64,000 bases of DNA from positions 496,001 to 560,000 of the forward strand of contig NZ_JAIVLG010000004.1 in NCBI RefSeq assembly GCF_020524545.1. Reading direction: 5' to 3'. A program made the position numbers and the translations under genes. The notes below the pieces were generated by a model. The model worked only from the letters and a program-made list of their open reading frames with translations. It was not told the DNA's origin and searched no databases. Positions 9,504 to 16,508 of the stretch are shown here, in pieces. This DNA comes from Microbacterium paraoxydans (lineage in GTDB: Bacteria > Actinomycetota > Actinomycetes > Actinomycetales > Microbacteriaceae). Within the stretch, counting starts at the first letter, position 1. Each line of letters begins with the position of its first letter.

Positions 9504-9530
9504 GCTCAAGCATTCGAAGCGGGCTTGAGC
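9504..9530. promoter_or_regulatory. inverted repeat in the bkd/lrp control region
   Basis: GCTCAAGC (9504-9511) and GCTTGAGC (9523-9530) are exact reverse complements separated by 11 bases. A further GCTCAA half-site is at 9492-9497. The repeated GCTCAA core matches the neighbouring palindrome at 9525-9541, so the region looks like a multi-site operator as expected for an oligomeric Lrp protein. Confidence 0.6.
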
Positions 9531-9541
9531 ATGTTGCTCAA
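9525..9541. promoter_or_regulatory. Lrp-type operator palindrome
   Basis: TTGAGCA-TGT-TGCTCAA is a perfect 7+3+7 inverted repeat, about 35 bases before the lrp-like start and overlapping the expected -35 area of that gene. Autoregulation plus control of bkdABC is the simplest reading. The repeat is seen; the binding is inferred. Confidence 0.65.
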
Positions 9542-9562
9542 TTTGCGCCAGGTCACTGCTGC

Positions 9563-9568
9563 TAAGGT
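9563..9568 (+). promoter_or_regulatory. -10 element of the Lrp-type gene
   Basis: TAAGGT, preceded by TGC (extended -10 look), ends 8 bases before the ATG at 9577. Transcription would begin at or within a base or two of the start codon, giving a leaderless message. No good -35 hexamer is visible. Confidence 0.45.
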
Positions 9569-9576
9569 TTGGCACT

Positions 9577-10050
9577 ATGCCCGGACTGGACCGTATCGAT
9601 CTCGAACTTCTCGCTGCGCTCGCCGACGATCCGAGGACGACGATCGTGGCGCTGGCGGAGAATCTGGGGCTCTCGCGCAACACGATTCAAGCGCGGATGG
9701 CGCGCCTGGAGCAGAGCGGGATCTTCCTCTCCTACGAGCGGTCGTTCTCCCCGGATGTCTTGGGCTTCCCCCTACAGGCCTTCGTGAGCATCGGAGTCCG
9801 ACAGACCGAACTTCCCCGCATCATCAATGAGCTGGCCCGGATCCCGGAGGTCCTCCAGGCGCACGGACTCAGCGGATCGATCGACCTGCTGGCGCGCGTC
9901 GCATGTCGTGACGCACGCCATCTCTTCGACACGGACGCCCGCATCCTGTCGATCGAGGGAGTGGAACGCACGGAGACCTCCCTCGCGATGGGCGAGGTCA
10001 TCCCCTTCCGGGTCGCGGGCCTCATCGGCCTCGCGCGACGGGAATCCTGA
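9577..10050 (+). CDS. Lrp/AsnC-family transcriptional regulator (BkdR-like)
   Basis: A 157-residue regulator. An N-terminal winged helix-turn-helix (residues 1-55, DRIDLELLAALADDPRTT then NLGLSRNTIQARMARLE) precedes a RAM ligand-binding domain (FVSIGVRQTELPRIINELARIPEV ... VERTETSLAMGEVIPF). It is divergent from bkdABC and separated from it by repeated GCTCAA/TTGAGC elements, so it is the probable regulator of branched-chain 2-oxoacid dehydrogenase. Lrp-type BkdR regulators are known in other actinobacteria. It has no ribosome site; the -10 placement suggests a leaderless message. The last 29 bases overlap the convergent hydrolase gene. Confidence 0.88.
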   Translation: MPGLDRIDLELLAALADDPRTTIVALAENLGLSRNTIQARMARLEQSGIFLSYERSFSPDVLGFPLQAFVSIGVRQTELPRIINELARIPEVLQAHGLSGSIDLLARVACRDARHLFDTDARILSIEGVERTETSLAMGEVIPFRVAGLIGLARRES

Positions 10051-10921
10051 GGAAGCGACGAACGGCACCCGCCGCCTCTGCGGGCGTCTCGTAGTGGATG
10101 AGATGCCCGACATGAGCGATCTCGACCAGTTCGGCGTCGGGGAAGATCTTCGCGAGCTTCCGCTCCGCCTCGATGGGGGTGATGTCGTCGCGCTCCGCAG
10201 CCACGAGCAGCGTCGGGATATCGATCGCGGGCGCGAATTCCCGGACATCGTGCGAGACACTCGCGACGAACGCATCGCGCAGCACGTCGCGATCCGAGAA
10301 ACGGGAGAAGTACGTGTCGTGCTGATCGTGGATGAACCGGCGCAGCGCAGGATCCCGCGTCTTCGCCATCGTGATGCTCATCACGCGGACGATGAGGCCG
10401 TTGCGCAGCAGCGCGGTTCCGAGCTTCTCCGGGAGACGAGCGCCGAGCGCGTAGTAGAGCACCGCAAGGCGTGTCATCACGCCCTTCGGACCCTCCAGCG
10501 CCGGAGCACCGATGGGATTCAACAAGATCAGCCGAGAGGTCGCCAGGCCCCGCGCGACAGCCGCGGCTGTGACGATCGAGCCGAACGAGTGCCCGAGGAT
10601 CACGGCGCCGGGCCCCACCGCGGCTGCGAAGTCCGTGAGCCAGCCGGCATACTCGTCCACGTCGTGTCGCCGGCCAGGCAATGGCGCTGACTCGCCGAAC
10701 CCGGGAAGATCAGGGGCGATCACGCGCACTTCCGGAAGATAGGCCAACACCGGCTCCAGGCCATGATGGTCACCGCGGAAGCCGTGCACGGCGATCACGG
10801 TGGTCGCGGCGTCCGCGGGCCCGTACACCCAATAGGCGGTGATCGCACCACGCACCTCGACCTCGAGTCGCTGCACGGGGAGGCGCCGCAAGCGGTCCGC
10901 ATACGGGGAAGGCACGGTCAT
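10022..10921 (-). CDS. alpha/beta hydrolase
   Basis: A 299-residue alpha/beta-hydrolase-fold protein. The oxyanion region is AVHGFRGDHHGLE and the nucleophile elbow is GHSFGS. Late segments supply a candidate Asp (AAERDDIT) and His (VGHLIHYE). There is no signal peptide, so it is probably cytosolic. The substrate is unknown; an ester, lactone or similar is typical. A TAGACT -10 box lies six bases before the ATG, implying a single leaderless transcript. It converges on the Lrp-type gene with a 29-base overlap of coding ends. No neighbouring gene points to a pathway. Confidence 0.85.
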   Translation of the reverse strand: MTVPSPYADRLRRLPVQRLEVEVRGAITAYWVYGPADAATTVIAVHGFRGDHHGLEPVLAYLPEVRVIAPDLPGFGESAPLPGRRHDVDEYAGWLTDFAAAVGPGAVILGHSFGSIVTAAAVARGLATSRLILLNPIGAPALEGPKGVMTRLAVLYYALGARLPEKLGTALLRNGLIVRVMSITMAKTRDPALRRFIHDQHDTYFSRFSDRDVLRDAFVASVSHDVREFAPAIDIPTLLVAAERDDITPIEAERKLAKIFPDAELVEIAHVGHLIHYETPAEAAGAVRRFLRIPVARGR

Positions 10922-10927
10922 GATCCG

Positions 10928-10933
10928 AGTCTA
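10928..10933 (-). promoter_or_regulatory. -10 element of the alpha/beta hydrolase gene
   Basis: TAGACT on the minus strand, with exactly six bases between it and the ATG at 10921. The spacing fits a leaderless start. No convincing -35. Confidence 0.5.
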
Positions 10934-11023
10934 CGAGTTGCCCACGGGCCTTCCCGACTCGGAGCCGCCCTGCGACCGAGGGGCCTGCGGTGGCGCGACC
11001 GCCCGAGGCCCCTCGGTTCCGCC

Positions 11024-11284
11024 TCAGACCGCCTCGTCGCCGCTCGAGCTGACGGAGCGGCGAGTCGTCGGCTCCCCTGTCGCGGGGTCGACGAATGTCC
11101 GTGACACCGTCTCCGTCCGACGACGCCGCGCGAGGAGGATGATCCCGATGAGGAAGATCACGACTCCCGCGCCCATGAGGATGTACCCGACCATGTCGAG
11201 GTCGACCCACTGGATGTCGACGTTCACCGCGAAGACGAGGATTGCTCCGATCACGAAGAGCGCGATTCCGCTGCCGATGCTCAT
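11024..11284 (-). CDS. DUF6458-family small membrane protein
   Basis: An 86-residue protein with two predicted membrane helices (about residues 4-21 and 32-51) joined by a short loop with VDIQWVDLDMVG. A basic RRRRT cluster follows, and then a hydrophilic tail with FVDPATGEPTTRR. The layout and the IGSGIALFVIGAILVFAVNVDI opening match the DUF6458 family of actinobacteria, whose function is unknown. A GGGAGAAACC ribosome site precedes the ATG. It appears to be a stand-alone gene upstream of the alpha/beta hydrolase. Confidence 0.8.
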   Translation of the reverse strand: MSIGSGIALFVIGAILVFAVNVDIQWVDLDMVGYILMGAGVVIFLIGIILLARRRRTETVSRTFVDPATGEPTTRRSVSSSGDEAV

Positions 11285-11429
11285 GGTTTCTCCCGTTCTG
11301 CGACGCGATGCCGCTCGGTCGAAGAATGGCGTGGCTCAGATGCCTTCGGGAGGGGGTTGACAGCAGCGGATCGGCTTGGGATGGCGCACTCGTCGCCTCC
11401 GCGAGCGCGAGGACCTCAGCGGAGAAGGG

Positions 11430-11503
11430 TAGGGCGGGCGGGACTTGAACCCGCGATCGTTGGGTTATGAGCCCACTGCCTTAACCAGCTTGGCCACCGC
11501 CCC
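11430..11503 (-). tRNA. tRNA with CAU anticodon (tRNA-Met, elongator most likely)
   Basis: A full cloverleaf can be drawn on the minus strand. The acceptor arm GGGGCGG pairs with CCGCCCT (one G-T), with discriminator A. The T arm is GCGGG-TTCAAGT-CCCGC and the D stem GCC/GGC. The anticodon loop is CTCATAA with CAU at 11467-11469. CCA is not encoded. The first pair is G-T rather than the mismatch expected of an initiator, so it is not tRNA-fMet. CAU can also belong to tRNA-Ile2, whose C34 is modified to lysidine; the sequence alone does not fully exclude that. Confidence 0.85.
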
Positions 11504-11517
11504 GTACACAGCTCAGC

Positions 11518-12069
11518 CTATCGTTCGGCGGGGCACACCGAGGTCGCCGCAGAGTGCGTCTGCGAGTGTCCCAGATAGACGTCGGCATTGCTGATCAGGC
11601 CCGCACGCTCTTCCTCGCTGAGCGCGCGCCGGACCTTCGCAGGCACACCGGCCACGAGAGAGCCCGCGGGGACTTCCATCCCTCCGAGGATGACCGCACC
11701 GCCGGCGATCAGACACCCCTCGCCGATGACCACCCCGCTGAGGATGATCGCGCCCATGCCGACGAGCGAGCCATCTCCGATCGTGCAGCCGTGGACCACG
11801 GCGTTGTGCCCGATCGATACTTTCGCACCGACGAGGACCGGGTGCCCTCGATCCACATGGACCGAGACGTTGTCCTGCACGTTCGACCCCGGGCCGATGA
11901 CGATCTCCGCCGAATCGCCGCGGAGCACGGCGTTGTACCAGACGCTGGACCCGGCGGCGAGGGAGACCTCTCCGATGATGCGCGCTCCGGCTGCGACGAA
12001 CGCCGTGGGATCGATCGACGGTTTGCTGTTCGGCAGGGCGATGAGGGAGGCTTCAGCCGCAATGCTCAT
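11518..12069 (-). CDS. gamma-carbonic-anhydrase-like hexapeptide-repeat protein
   Basis: A 183-residue left-handed beta-helix protein. Hexapeptide turns run from about residue 25 to 145 (for example IIGEVSLAAGSSVWYNAVLRGD, VQDNVSVHVD, IGHNAVVHGCTIGDGSLVGMGAIILSG). Histidines in the VHVD, GHNAVVHG region match the zinc ligands of gamma-class carbonic anhydrases and PaaY/YrdA-type proteins. Enzyme activity is not certain from sequence; many homologues are annotated as acyltransferases. It lies 14 bases beyond the tRNA on the same strand, and has its own TAGTCT -10 box six bases before the ATG. Confidence 0.85.
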   Translation of the reverse strand: MSIAAEASLIALPNSKPSIDPTAFVAAGARIIGEVSLAAGSSVWYNAVLRGDSAEIVIGPGSNVQDNVSVHVDRGHPVLVGAKVSIGHNAVVHGCTIGDGSLVGMGAIILSGVVIGEGCLIAGGAVILGGMEVPAGSLVAGVPAKVRRALSEEERAGLISNADVYLGHSQTHSAATSVCPAER

Positions 12070-12075
12070 AAGGCG

Positions 12076-12081
12076 AGACTA
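12076..12081 (-). promoter_or_regulatory. -10 element of the hexapeptide-repeat protein gene
   Basis: TAGTCT on the minus strand, six bases upstream of the ATG at 12069; consistent with a leaderless message. Confidence 0.5.
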
Positions 12082-12199
12082 GCCTCAAACCCGCGGAATG
12101 ACGCGGAAGTGAGCCGAGCCTCAGCTTGCTTGCGGAATGCCTGAGCCTGAGTAGCGTTGTCTTCATCAGGTAACAGAACCCGTTCCAGAGGAGCACAGG

Positions 12200-12685
12200 A
12201 TGAGCAAGGCACAGACCGTTTCCACCACCGCCATCGATCCGACCGTGGCTGCGGGGGCGGCCCAGTTCCTCTCCCCCGTCGTCCTCGGCCTCCAGGCGCT
12301 GACCGTCAACGGGAAGCAGGCGCACTGGCACGTGCGAGGCGCGAACTTCGTCGGCGTCCACGAGCTGCTGGACACCATCGTCGCCCACGCCGGCGACTTC
12401 GCAGACACCGCCGCCGAGCGAATCGTTGCGCTGGGCCTTCCGATCGACGCTCGTGTGAGCGCGGTCGCCGACAAGGCAGGGGCCACTGCGGTTCCGGCCG
12501 GTTTCACGCAGTCCGACGAGCTGATCCGTGCCGTCATCTCCGACATCGACGCGATCCTCGTCGATGTCAAGGCCGCAGTCGAAGGCCTCGACGAGGTCGA
12601 CCTCACCAGCCAGGACGTCGCGATCGAGATCCAGCGCGGCCTCGAGAAGGACCGCTGGTTCCTCCTCTCGCACATCGCCGCCTGA
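12200..12685 (+). CDS. dps: Dps-family ferritin-like DNA-binding protein
   Basis: A 161-residue four-helix ferritin-like protein that forms dodecamers, oxidises and stores iron and protects DNA during starvation or oxidative stress. The inter-subunit ferroxidase ligands are all present: His42 in AHWHVRG, His54 and Asp58 in VHELLDT, and Asp69 and Glu73 in ADTAAERI. The N-terminus (MSKAQTVSTT) is short and not very basic, so DNA binding is not assured. A GAGGAG ribosome site lies close upstream. The gene is monocistronic and is followed by a strong hairpin at 12695-12735. Confidence 0.92.
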   Translation: MSKAQTVSTTAIDPTVAAGAAQFLSPVVLGLQALTVNGKQAHWHVRGANFVGVHELLDTIVAHAGDFADTAAERIVALGLPIDARVSAVADKAGATAVPAGFTQSDELIRAVISDIDAILVDVKAAVEGLDEVDLTSQDVAIEIQRGLEKDRWFLLSHIAA

Positions 12686-12694
12686 CCAACACGT

Positions 12695-12735
12695 CGAAGG
12701 GCCGGTCCTCCGCACGTCGGCGGACCGGCCCTTCG
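12695..12735 (+). terminator. rho-independent-type terminator after dps
   Basis: CGAAGGGCCGGTCC (12695-12708) is exactly complementary to GGACCGGCCCTTCG (12722-12735). The 13-base loop can itself pair partly. The 3' T run is short, as usual in GC-rich actinobacteria. It may also terminate the convergent amidohydrolase gene, which ends at 12752. Confidence 0.8.
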
Positions 12736-12751
12736 GTATTCCTCGTTCGGA

Positions 12752-14248
12752 CTAACCGAAGTGAGTGACGTTTCCTGCCAGCAGCGTCGCGCTGATCGGC
12801 ATCCGCCGGAGCAGGTCGCCACTCGCGGTGAGCGGATCCGCACCGCAGAGGACGATGTCAGCGGGTTCGCCCGGCCGCAGGGCAGTGCGAACACTCGCCC
12901 GGAGCGCCTGCTCGATACCGAGTCGTTCCTCGGGGTGCCATGGTTCCCGATCATCGTCGGTTCGAAAGACGGCCGCTGAGATCGCGTGCCACGGGTCGAG
13001 CGCCGCGACCGGGGCGTCCGAACCGAACCGCAGCTCTGCACCGGCCGCGTGCAGCGAGGCGAGAGGATATCCGATCGCCGTCTGTCCTGCCCAATGTCTC
13101 TCGACCAGGTCGCGGTCATCGACGGCGTGCTGTGGCTGCAGGCTCGCGATCACGCCGAGACGCGCGAAACGCGCCAGATCCGTATGACGCACGAGCTGCA
13201 CGTGCTCGATCGAACCGACAGCCCCGGTCGTCGTGAACGCATCCAGGGCGTTCGTGATGGCGCGATCCCCGATCGCGTGCACGGCGACGGCCAAGCCTGC
13301 CCCCGTCGCGCGCGTCAACAGAGCGAGCAGCTCCTCGGCGGGCACGGTCAACATCCCGAAGTTGTGGGGATCACCGGGATACGGGTGCGAGCACGCGGCC
13401 GTGCGCGTTCCCAACGAGCCGTCGGTGATCATCTTCAACGATCCGACATGCACGAGCCCCTGCCCGCTTTCGGGGGCATCCGGCTCCTCCCGGAGCTCAC
13501 CGGTACGCAGTCCGGCTGCGATCGCCCGGTCGAGGTCGAAGGGATACACGGCGAACTCGACTCGATGAGACATGAAACCGTTCCGAACTCGTCGTGGCCA
13601 CGCCTCCGCACCCCAAGCCATGTCGAAGTCGACGAGTCCGGTGACGCCTCGAGCAGCCGCCTGCCGTCCGGCACGCTCCATCGCCCGATCGCCGTGCTCG
13701 GCGTCGACCGCGTTGAGGCGCCGGGAGATCTCGAACGCCTCGGTCTCCCGGAGCATCCCATCCGGGCTCCGGAAACCCTCGCGAGCCAGGGCTGCGCTGT
13801 TCAGCCACACGCTGTGGACATCGGCGTTGATGAGATACGTCGGCACCTCCCCGGTCGCCGCATCCAGGACTCCCTGCGTCGGTCGATCGGGCCACAGGGC
13901 ATCCCGGAAACCGGTGCCCACACGGCGGCCGTCCGGCAGCGGTTCGACACCGCTCATCGTCCGCGCCGCCTCCGCAGCCGACTGAGCGTGCCCGAGCTGT
14001 TCCCGCTCCGACGCCAACGCCCACTGGACGGTGTGGACGTGGTTGTCCCAGAGACCGGGCACCGCCCACGCGCCTTCGGCATCGATGACCGCGCCCCGGG
14101 AACGCAAGGCGCCGGTCGGTGCGATGTCGACGATATGTCCGTCAGCGATGTGGATGTCGACCGGTTCGTCATCGATCAGGAACTCGCGCCCCGGTCCCGC
14201 GATCCGTGCGGCCCGAACGGTGCTGATCGCCGCTCCACGTTCCGTCAC
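12752..14248 (-). CDS. amidohydrolase, YtcJ-like
   Basis: A 498-residue metal-dependent hydrolase of the amidohydrolase superfamily. An N-terminal beta-sandwich piece precedes the barrel, which has WDNHVHT (metal HxH), the conserved LKMITDGSLGTRTAA strand, VAVHAIGDRA, GSIEHVQL and the catalytic-Asp strand RFGSDAPVAALDPW. The terminal strand is ADIVLCGADP. The family acts on amide or related C-N bonds; the substrate is unknown. The GTG at 14248 overlaps the PaiB-like gene stop as GTGA. The larger open frame upstream is a shadow of that gene. Confidence 0.85.
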   Translation of the reverse strand: MTERGAAISTVRAARIAGPGREFLIDDEPVDIHIADGHIVDIAPTGALRSRGAVIDAEGAWAVPGLWDNHVHTVQWALASEREQLGHAQSAAEAARTMSGVEPLPDGRRVGTGFRDALWPDRPTQGVLDAATGEVPTYLINADVHSVWLNSAALAREGFRSPDGMLRETEAFEISRRLNAVDAEHGDRAMERAGRQAAARGVTGLVDFDMAWGAEAWPRRVRNGFMSHRVEFAVYPFDLDRAIAAGLRTGELREEPDAPESGQGLVHVGSLKMITDGSLGTRTAACSHPYPGDPHNFGMLTVPAEELLALLTRATGAGLAVAVHAIGDRAITNALDAFTTTGAVGSIEHVQLVRHTDLARFARLGVIASLQPQHAVDDRDLVERHWAGQTAIGYPLASLHAAGAELRFGSDAPVAALDPWHAISAAVFRTDDDREPWHPEERLGIEQALRASVRTALRPGEPADIVLCGADPLTASGDLLRRMPISATLLAGNVTHFG

Positions 14249-14886
14249 TGCTCTCCTCCGCTGCGTGCGTTCTGTGCACGCCGCATCTCCGCGGCCAGAG
14301 CCGGGTTCGAATAGGGGCCCTCCGCGTCGAGGGCGGCGATCACCGTCTCGATCGTCTCCGGAGGCTTGTTCTGGCTGAGCTTCCGCTTCGCGACCACGCG
14401 TGTCGGCTCGAGTCGGAAGCCCACCGTTCCTGCGGCCAGACGTTCCACGAAGGCGGGATCGTTCGGCCGCTCCCACATCAGCCTCGGGTCCGGCAAGCGC
14501 GACTCGAATCGTGCGACCAGGCGATCGAGAACCCTGAGGTTCTCCTCCGGGTCGAGGATCTCGGGGACGCCCGCGAGATGGACGGCCGTGTAGTTCCACG
14601 TGGGAACCGCCGGTACATCCCCGTACCACCCCGGAGACACGTAGCCATGCGGCCCCTGGAAGACGACGAGCAGCTCATGCTCCCCCATGCCGTGGATGAG
14701 ATCATCCGGCCGCCCGACATGCCCGACGATCGTCAAGTCATCGCGTTCCTCGTCGAGAAGCACCGCATAGTGGGAAGCGACGAGTCCGCCCTCACCCGCG
14801 CTCATGATCGTGGCCCACGGATGGGCGGCGATCACACGGCGGATCTCGTCGACATCCGCCAGGGTGAAGCTGGGGTTCTGTCGCAT
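14245..14886 (-). CDS. PaiB-like FMN-binding protein
   Basis: A 213-residue FMN-binding split-barrel protein of the PaiB family. Characteristic segments are the N-terminal ATIMSAGEGGLVASHYAVLLDE, HVGRPDDLI, the HGYVSPGWYGDVPAVPTWNY block, and a late KLSQNKP motif. Bacillus PaiB is described as a negative regulator of sporulation and protease genes, but most homologues are uncharacterised and may be flavin-dependent enzymes. It is translationally coupled to the downstream amidohydrolase. A TAGGCT -10 box lies six bases before the ATG. Confidence 0.85.
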   Translation of the reverse strand: MRQNPSFTLADVDEIRRVIAAHPWATIMSAGEGGLVASHYAVLLDEERDDLTIVGHVGRPDDLIHGMGEHELLVVFQGPHGYVSPGWYGDVPAVPTWNYTAVHLAGVPEILDPEENLRVLDRLVARFESRLPDPRLMWERPNDPAFVERLAAGTVGFRLEPTRVVAKRKLSQNKPPETIETVIAALDAEGPYSNPALAAEMRRAQNARSGGEQ

Positions 14887-14892
14887 GCCAAT

Positions 14893-14898
14893 AGCCTA
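14893..14898 (-). promoter_or_regulatory. -10 element of the paiB-amidohydrolase operon
   Basis: TAGGCT on the minus strand, six bases upstream of the ATG at 14886; leaderless spacing. Confidence 0.5.
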
Positions 14899-14926
14899 GA
14901 GCCGCGACATCGAGCGACTCGCCGTG

Positions 14927-16411
14927 TCACCGTCGACGGCGCCCGACCACGGGGATCGCCTGGGTCTTCCACTCCTCCCAGCCCGGCGTACCGGCCATGA
15001 AGGCATCGATCTGCTCGCGGTCCGCACGCAGCTTCGGATCGTTGTCGAGGTACTTCTTGGTCTCCCTCGCCACCAGGCCGGAGAGGAGCAGGAGACCGAT
15101 GAGGTTGGGCAGCGCCATCAAGCCGTTCATCGCGTCGGAGAAGGCCCATACGACGCCGAGCTGCACGGTGCACCCGATGAAGACGACGAGCGAGAAGATG
15201 ATCCGGAAGGGCAAGACTGCACGACGGCCGATGAGTCGTTCGATGTTGCGCTCACCGTAATACGACCACCCCAGGATGGTGGAGCCCGCGAACATCACCA
15301 GGCCCAGTGTCACGATGATGTGTCCCCAGTCCCCAGGGAGTCCGTGGGAGAACGCTGCGCCGGTCATCAGAGCGGGACTCAGCTGCTCGCCCGTCGCAGG
15401 GTCGATCTCCTTCCACGTGCCGGTCGAGATGATGACGAGACCTGTGCACGTGACGACGATGATCGTGTCGATGAACGTCTGCGTCATCGACACGAGACCC
15501 TGCCGCACCGGGTGGCTGGTCTTCGCGGCTGCCGCGGCGATCGCCGCGGATCCCATGCCGGACTCGTTCGAGAAGATGCCGCGCGCGACGCCGAACTGCA
15601 CGGCGATGATGATCGCCGATCCGGCGAAACCGCCCACGGCGCTGGTGCCCGTGAACGCCTCGGAGAAGATCTGTGCGAACGCGGCAGGGATCGCCCCCAC
15701 GTTCGCGATGAGGATGTAGAGGGCCCCGAGGACGTAGAAGATGATCATGATCGGCACGAGGCCTGCCGTCACACGCCCGATGGACTTGATCCCGCCCACC
15801 AGGACCACGAGCGCGAACGCCGTGAGGACGATGCCCGTCACCCAGGTGGGCACGTCGAAGCTCGCCTGAAGGTTCTGCGCGATCGAGTTGCCCTGCGTCA
15901 TGTTGCCGATGCCGAAGCAGGCGATCACCGCGAACACGGCGAAGGAGAGCGCTAGGACCTTGCCGAAGGGGCCGCGAATGCCTCGTTCCAGGTAGTACTG
16001 GGGGCCACCGGACTTCTCCCCCGCGTCGTCTGTCTTGCGAAAGCGCACGCCGAGGAACGCCTCGGAGTACTTCGACGCCATGCCGAGCAGACCGGTGATC
16101 CACATCCAGAACAGAGCGCCGGGCCCACCGATGCCGATCGCCGTCGCGACGCCGACGATGTTCCCGGTTCCGACCGTGGCAGCGAGTGCCGTCGTGAGGG
16201 CTTGGAACTGGGAGATGTCGCCGTCCGCACCGGGGTCGTTTCGGGTGAAGAGTCCGAGTCGCAACGCCGAACCGAGGCGGACGAACTGCAAGCCCCCCAG
16301 TCGGATGGTGAGGTACAGGCCCGTGCCCAGCAACAGCGGGATGAGAAAGAACGGTCCCCAGATGAATCCGCTCACGGTCTCGAGAACTGTCTGGAGGTTG
16401 GTGAGATCCAT
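14927..16411 (-). CDS. AGCS-family sodium:alanine symporter
   Basis: A 494-residue polytopic membrane protein with about ten or eleven hydrophobic helices. The AGCS signature region is seen as QALTTALAATVGTGNIVGVATAI near the N-terminus, with GIGGPGALFWMWITGLLGMASKYSEAFLGVRFR after it. It imports alanine or glycine with sodium. The ATG at 16411 is chosen for its AGGAG ribosome site and because the protein then begins MDLTNLQTVLETVSGFIWGP; an upstream ATG would add a 25-residue tail without support. It appears to be transcribed alone. Confidence 0.92.
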   Translation of the reverse strand: MDLTNLQTVLETVSGFIWGPFFLIPLLLGTGLYLTIRLGGLQFVRLGSALRLGLFTRNDPGADGDISQFQALTTALAATVGTGNIVGVATAIGIGGPGALFWMWITGLLGMASKYSEAFLGVRFRKTDDAGEKSGGPQYYLERGIRGPFGKVLALSFAVFAVIACFGIGNMTQGNSIAQNLQASFDVPTWVTGIVLTAFALVVLVGGIKSIGRVTAGLVPIMIIFYVLGALYILIANVGAIPAAFAQIFSEAFTGTSAVGGFAGSAIIIAVQFGVARGIFSNESGMGSAAIAAAAAKTSHPVRQGLVSMTQTFIDTIIVVTCTGLVIISTGTWKEIDPATGEQLSPALMTGAAFSHGLPGDWGHIIVTLGLVMFAGSTILGWSYYGERNIERLIGRRAVLPFRIIFSLVVFIGCTVQLGVVWAFSDAMNGLMALPNLIGLLLLSGLVARETKKYLDNDPKLRADREQIDAFMAGTPGWEEWKTQAIPVVGRRRR

Positions 16412-16508
16412 CTCGGCTCCTGTCTGTGTCGGCGTCTTCGACGCTGTCACCATATTCACAGGAAGCGGACCGGGGCGGATGGTCACCCGCGTGTCCGGGG
16501 AACCGAAC

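Noticed and set aside
11357..11385. TTGACA followed 17 bases later by GATGGC, a possible consensus promoter on the plus strand
   Set aside because: The -10 is poor, and nothing is encoded on that strand until dps at 12200; it would read antisense to the tRNA.
12130..12157. TTGCGG-16-TAGCGT upstream of dps
   Set aside because: Weak match to both hexamers; not strong enough to list as a promoter.
16412..16486. 25-residue extension of the alanine symporter
   Set aside because: No ribosome site; the ATG at 16411 has AGGAG and a family-like beginning.
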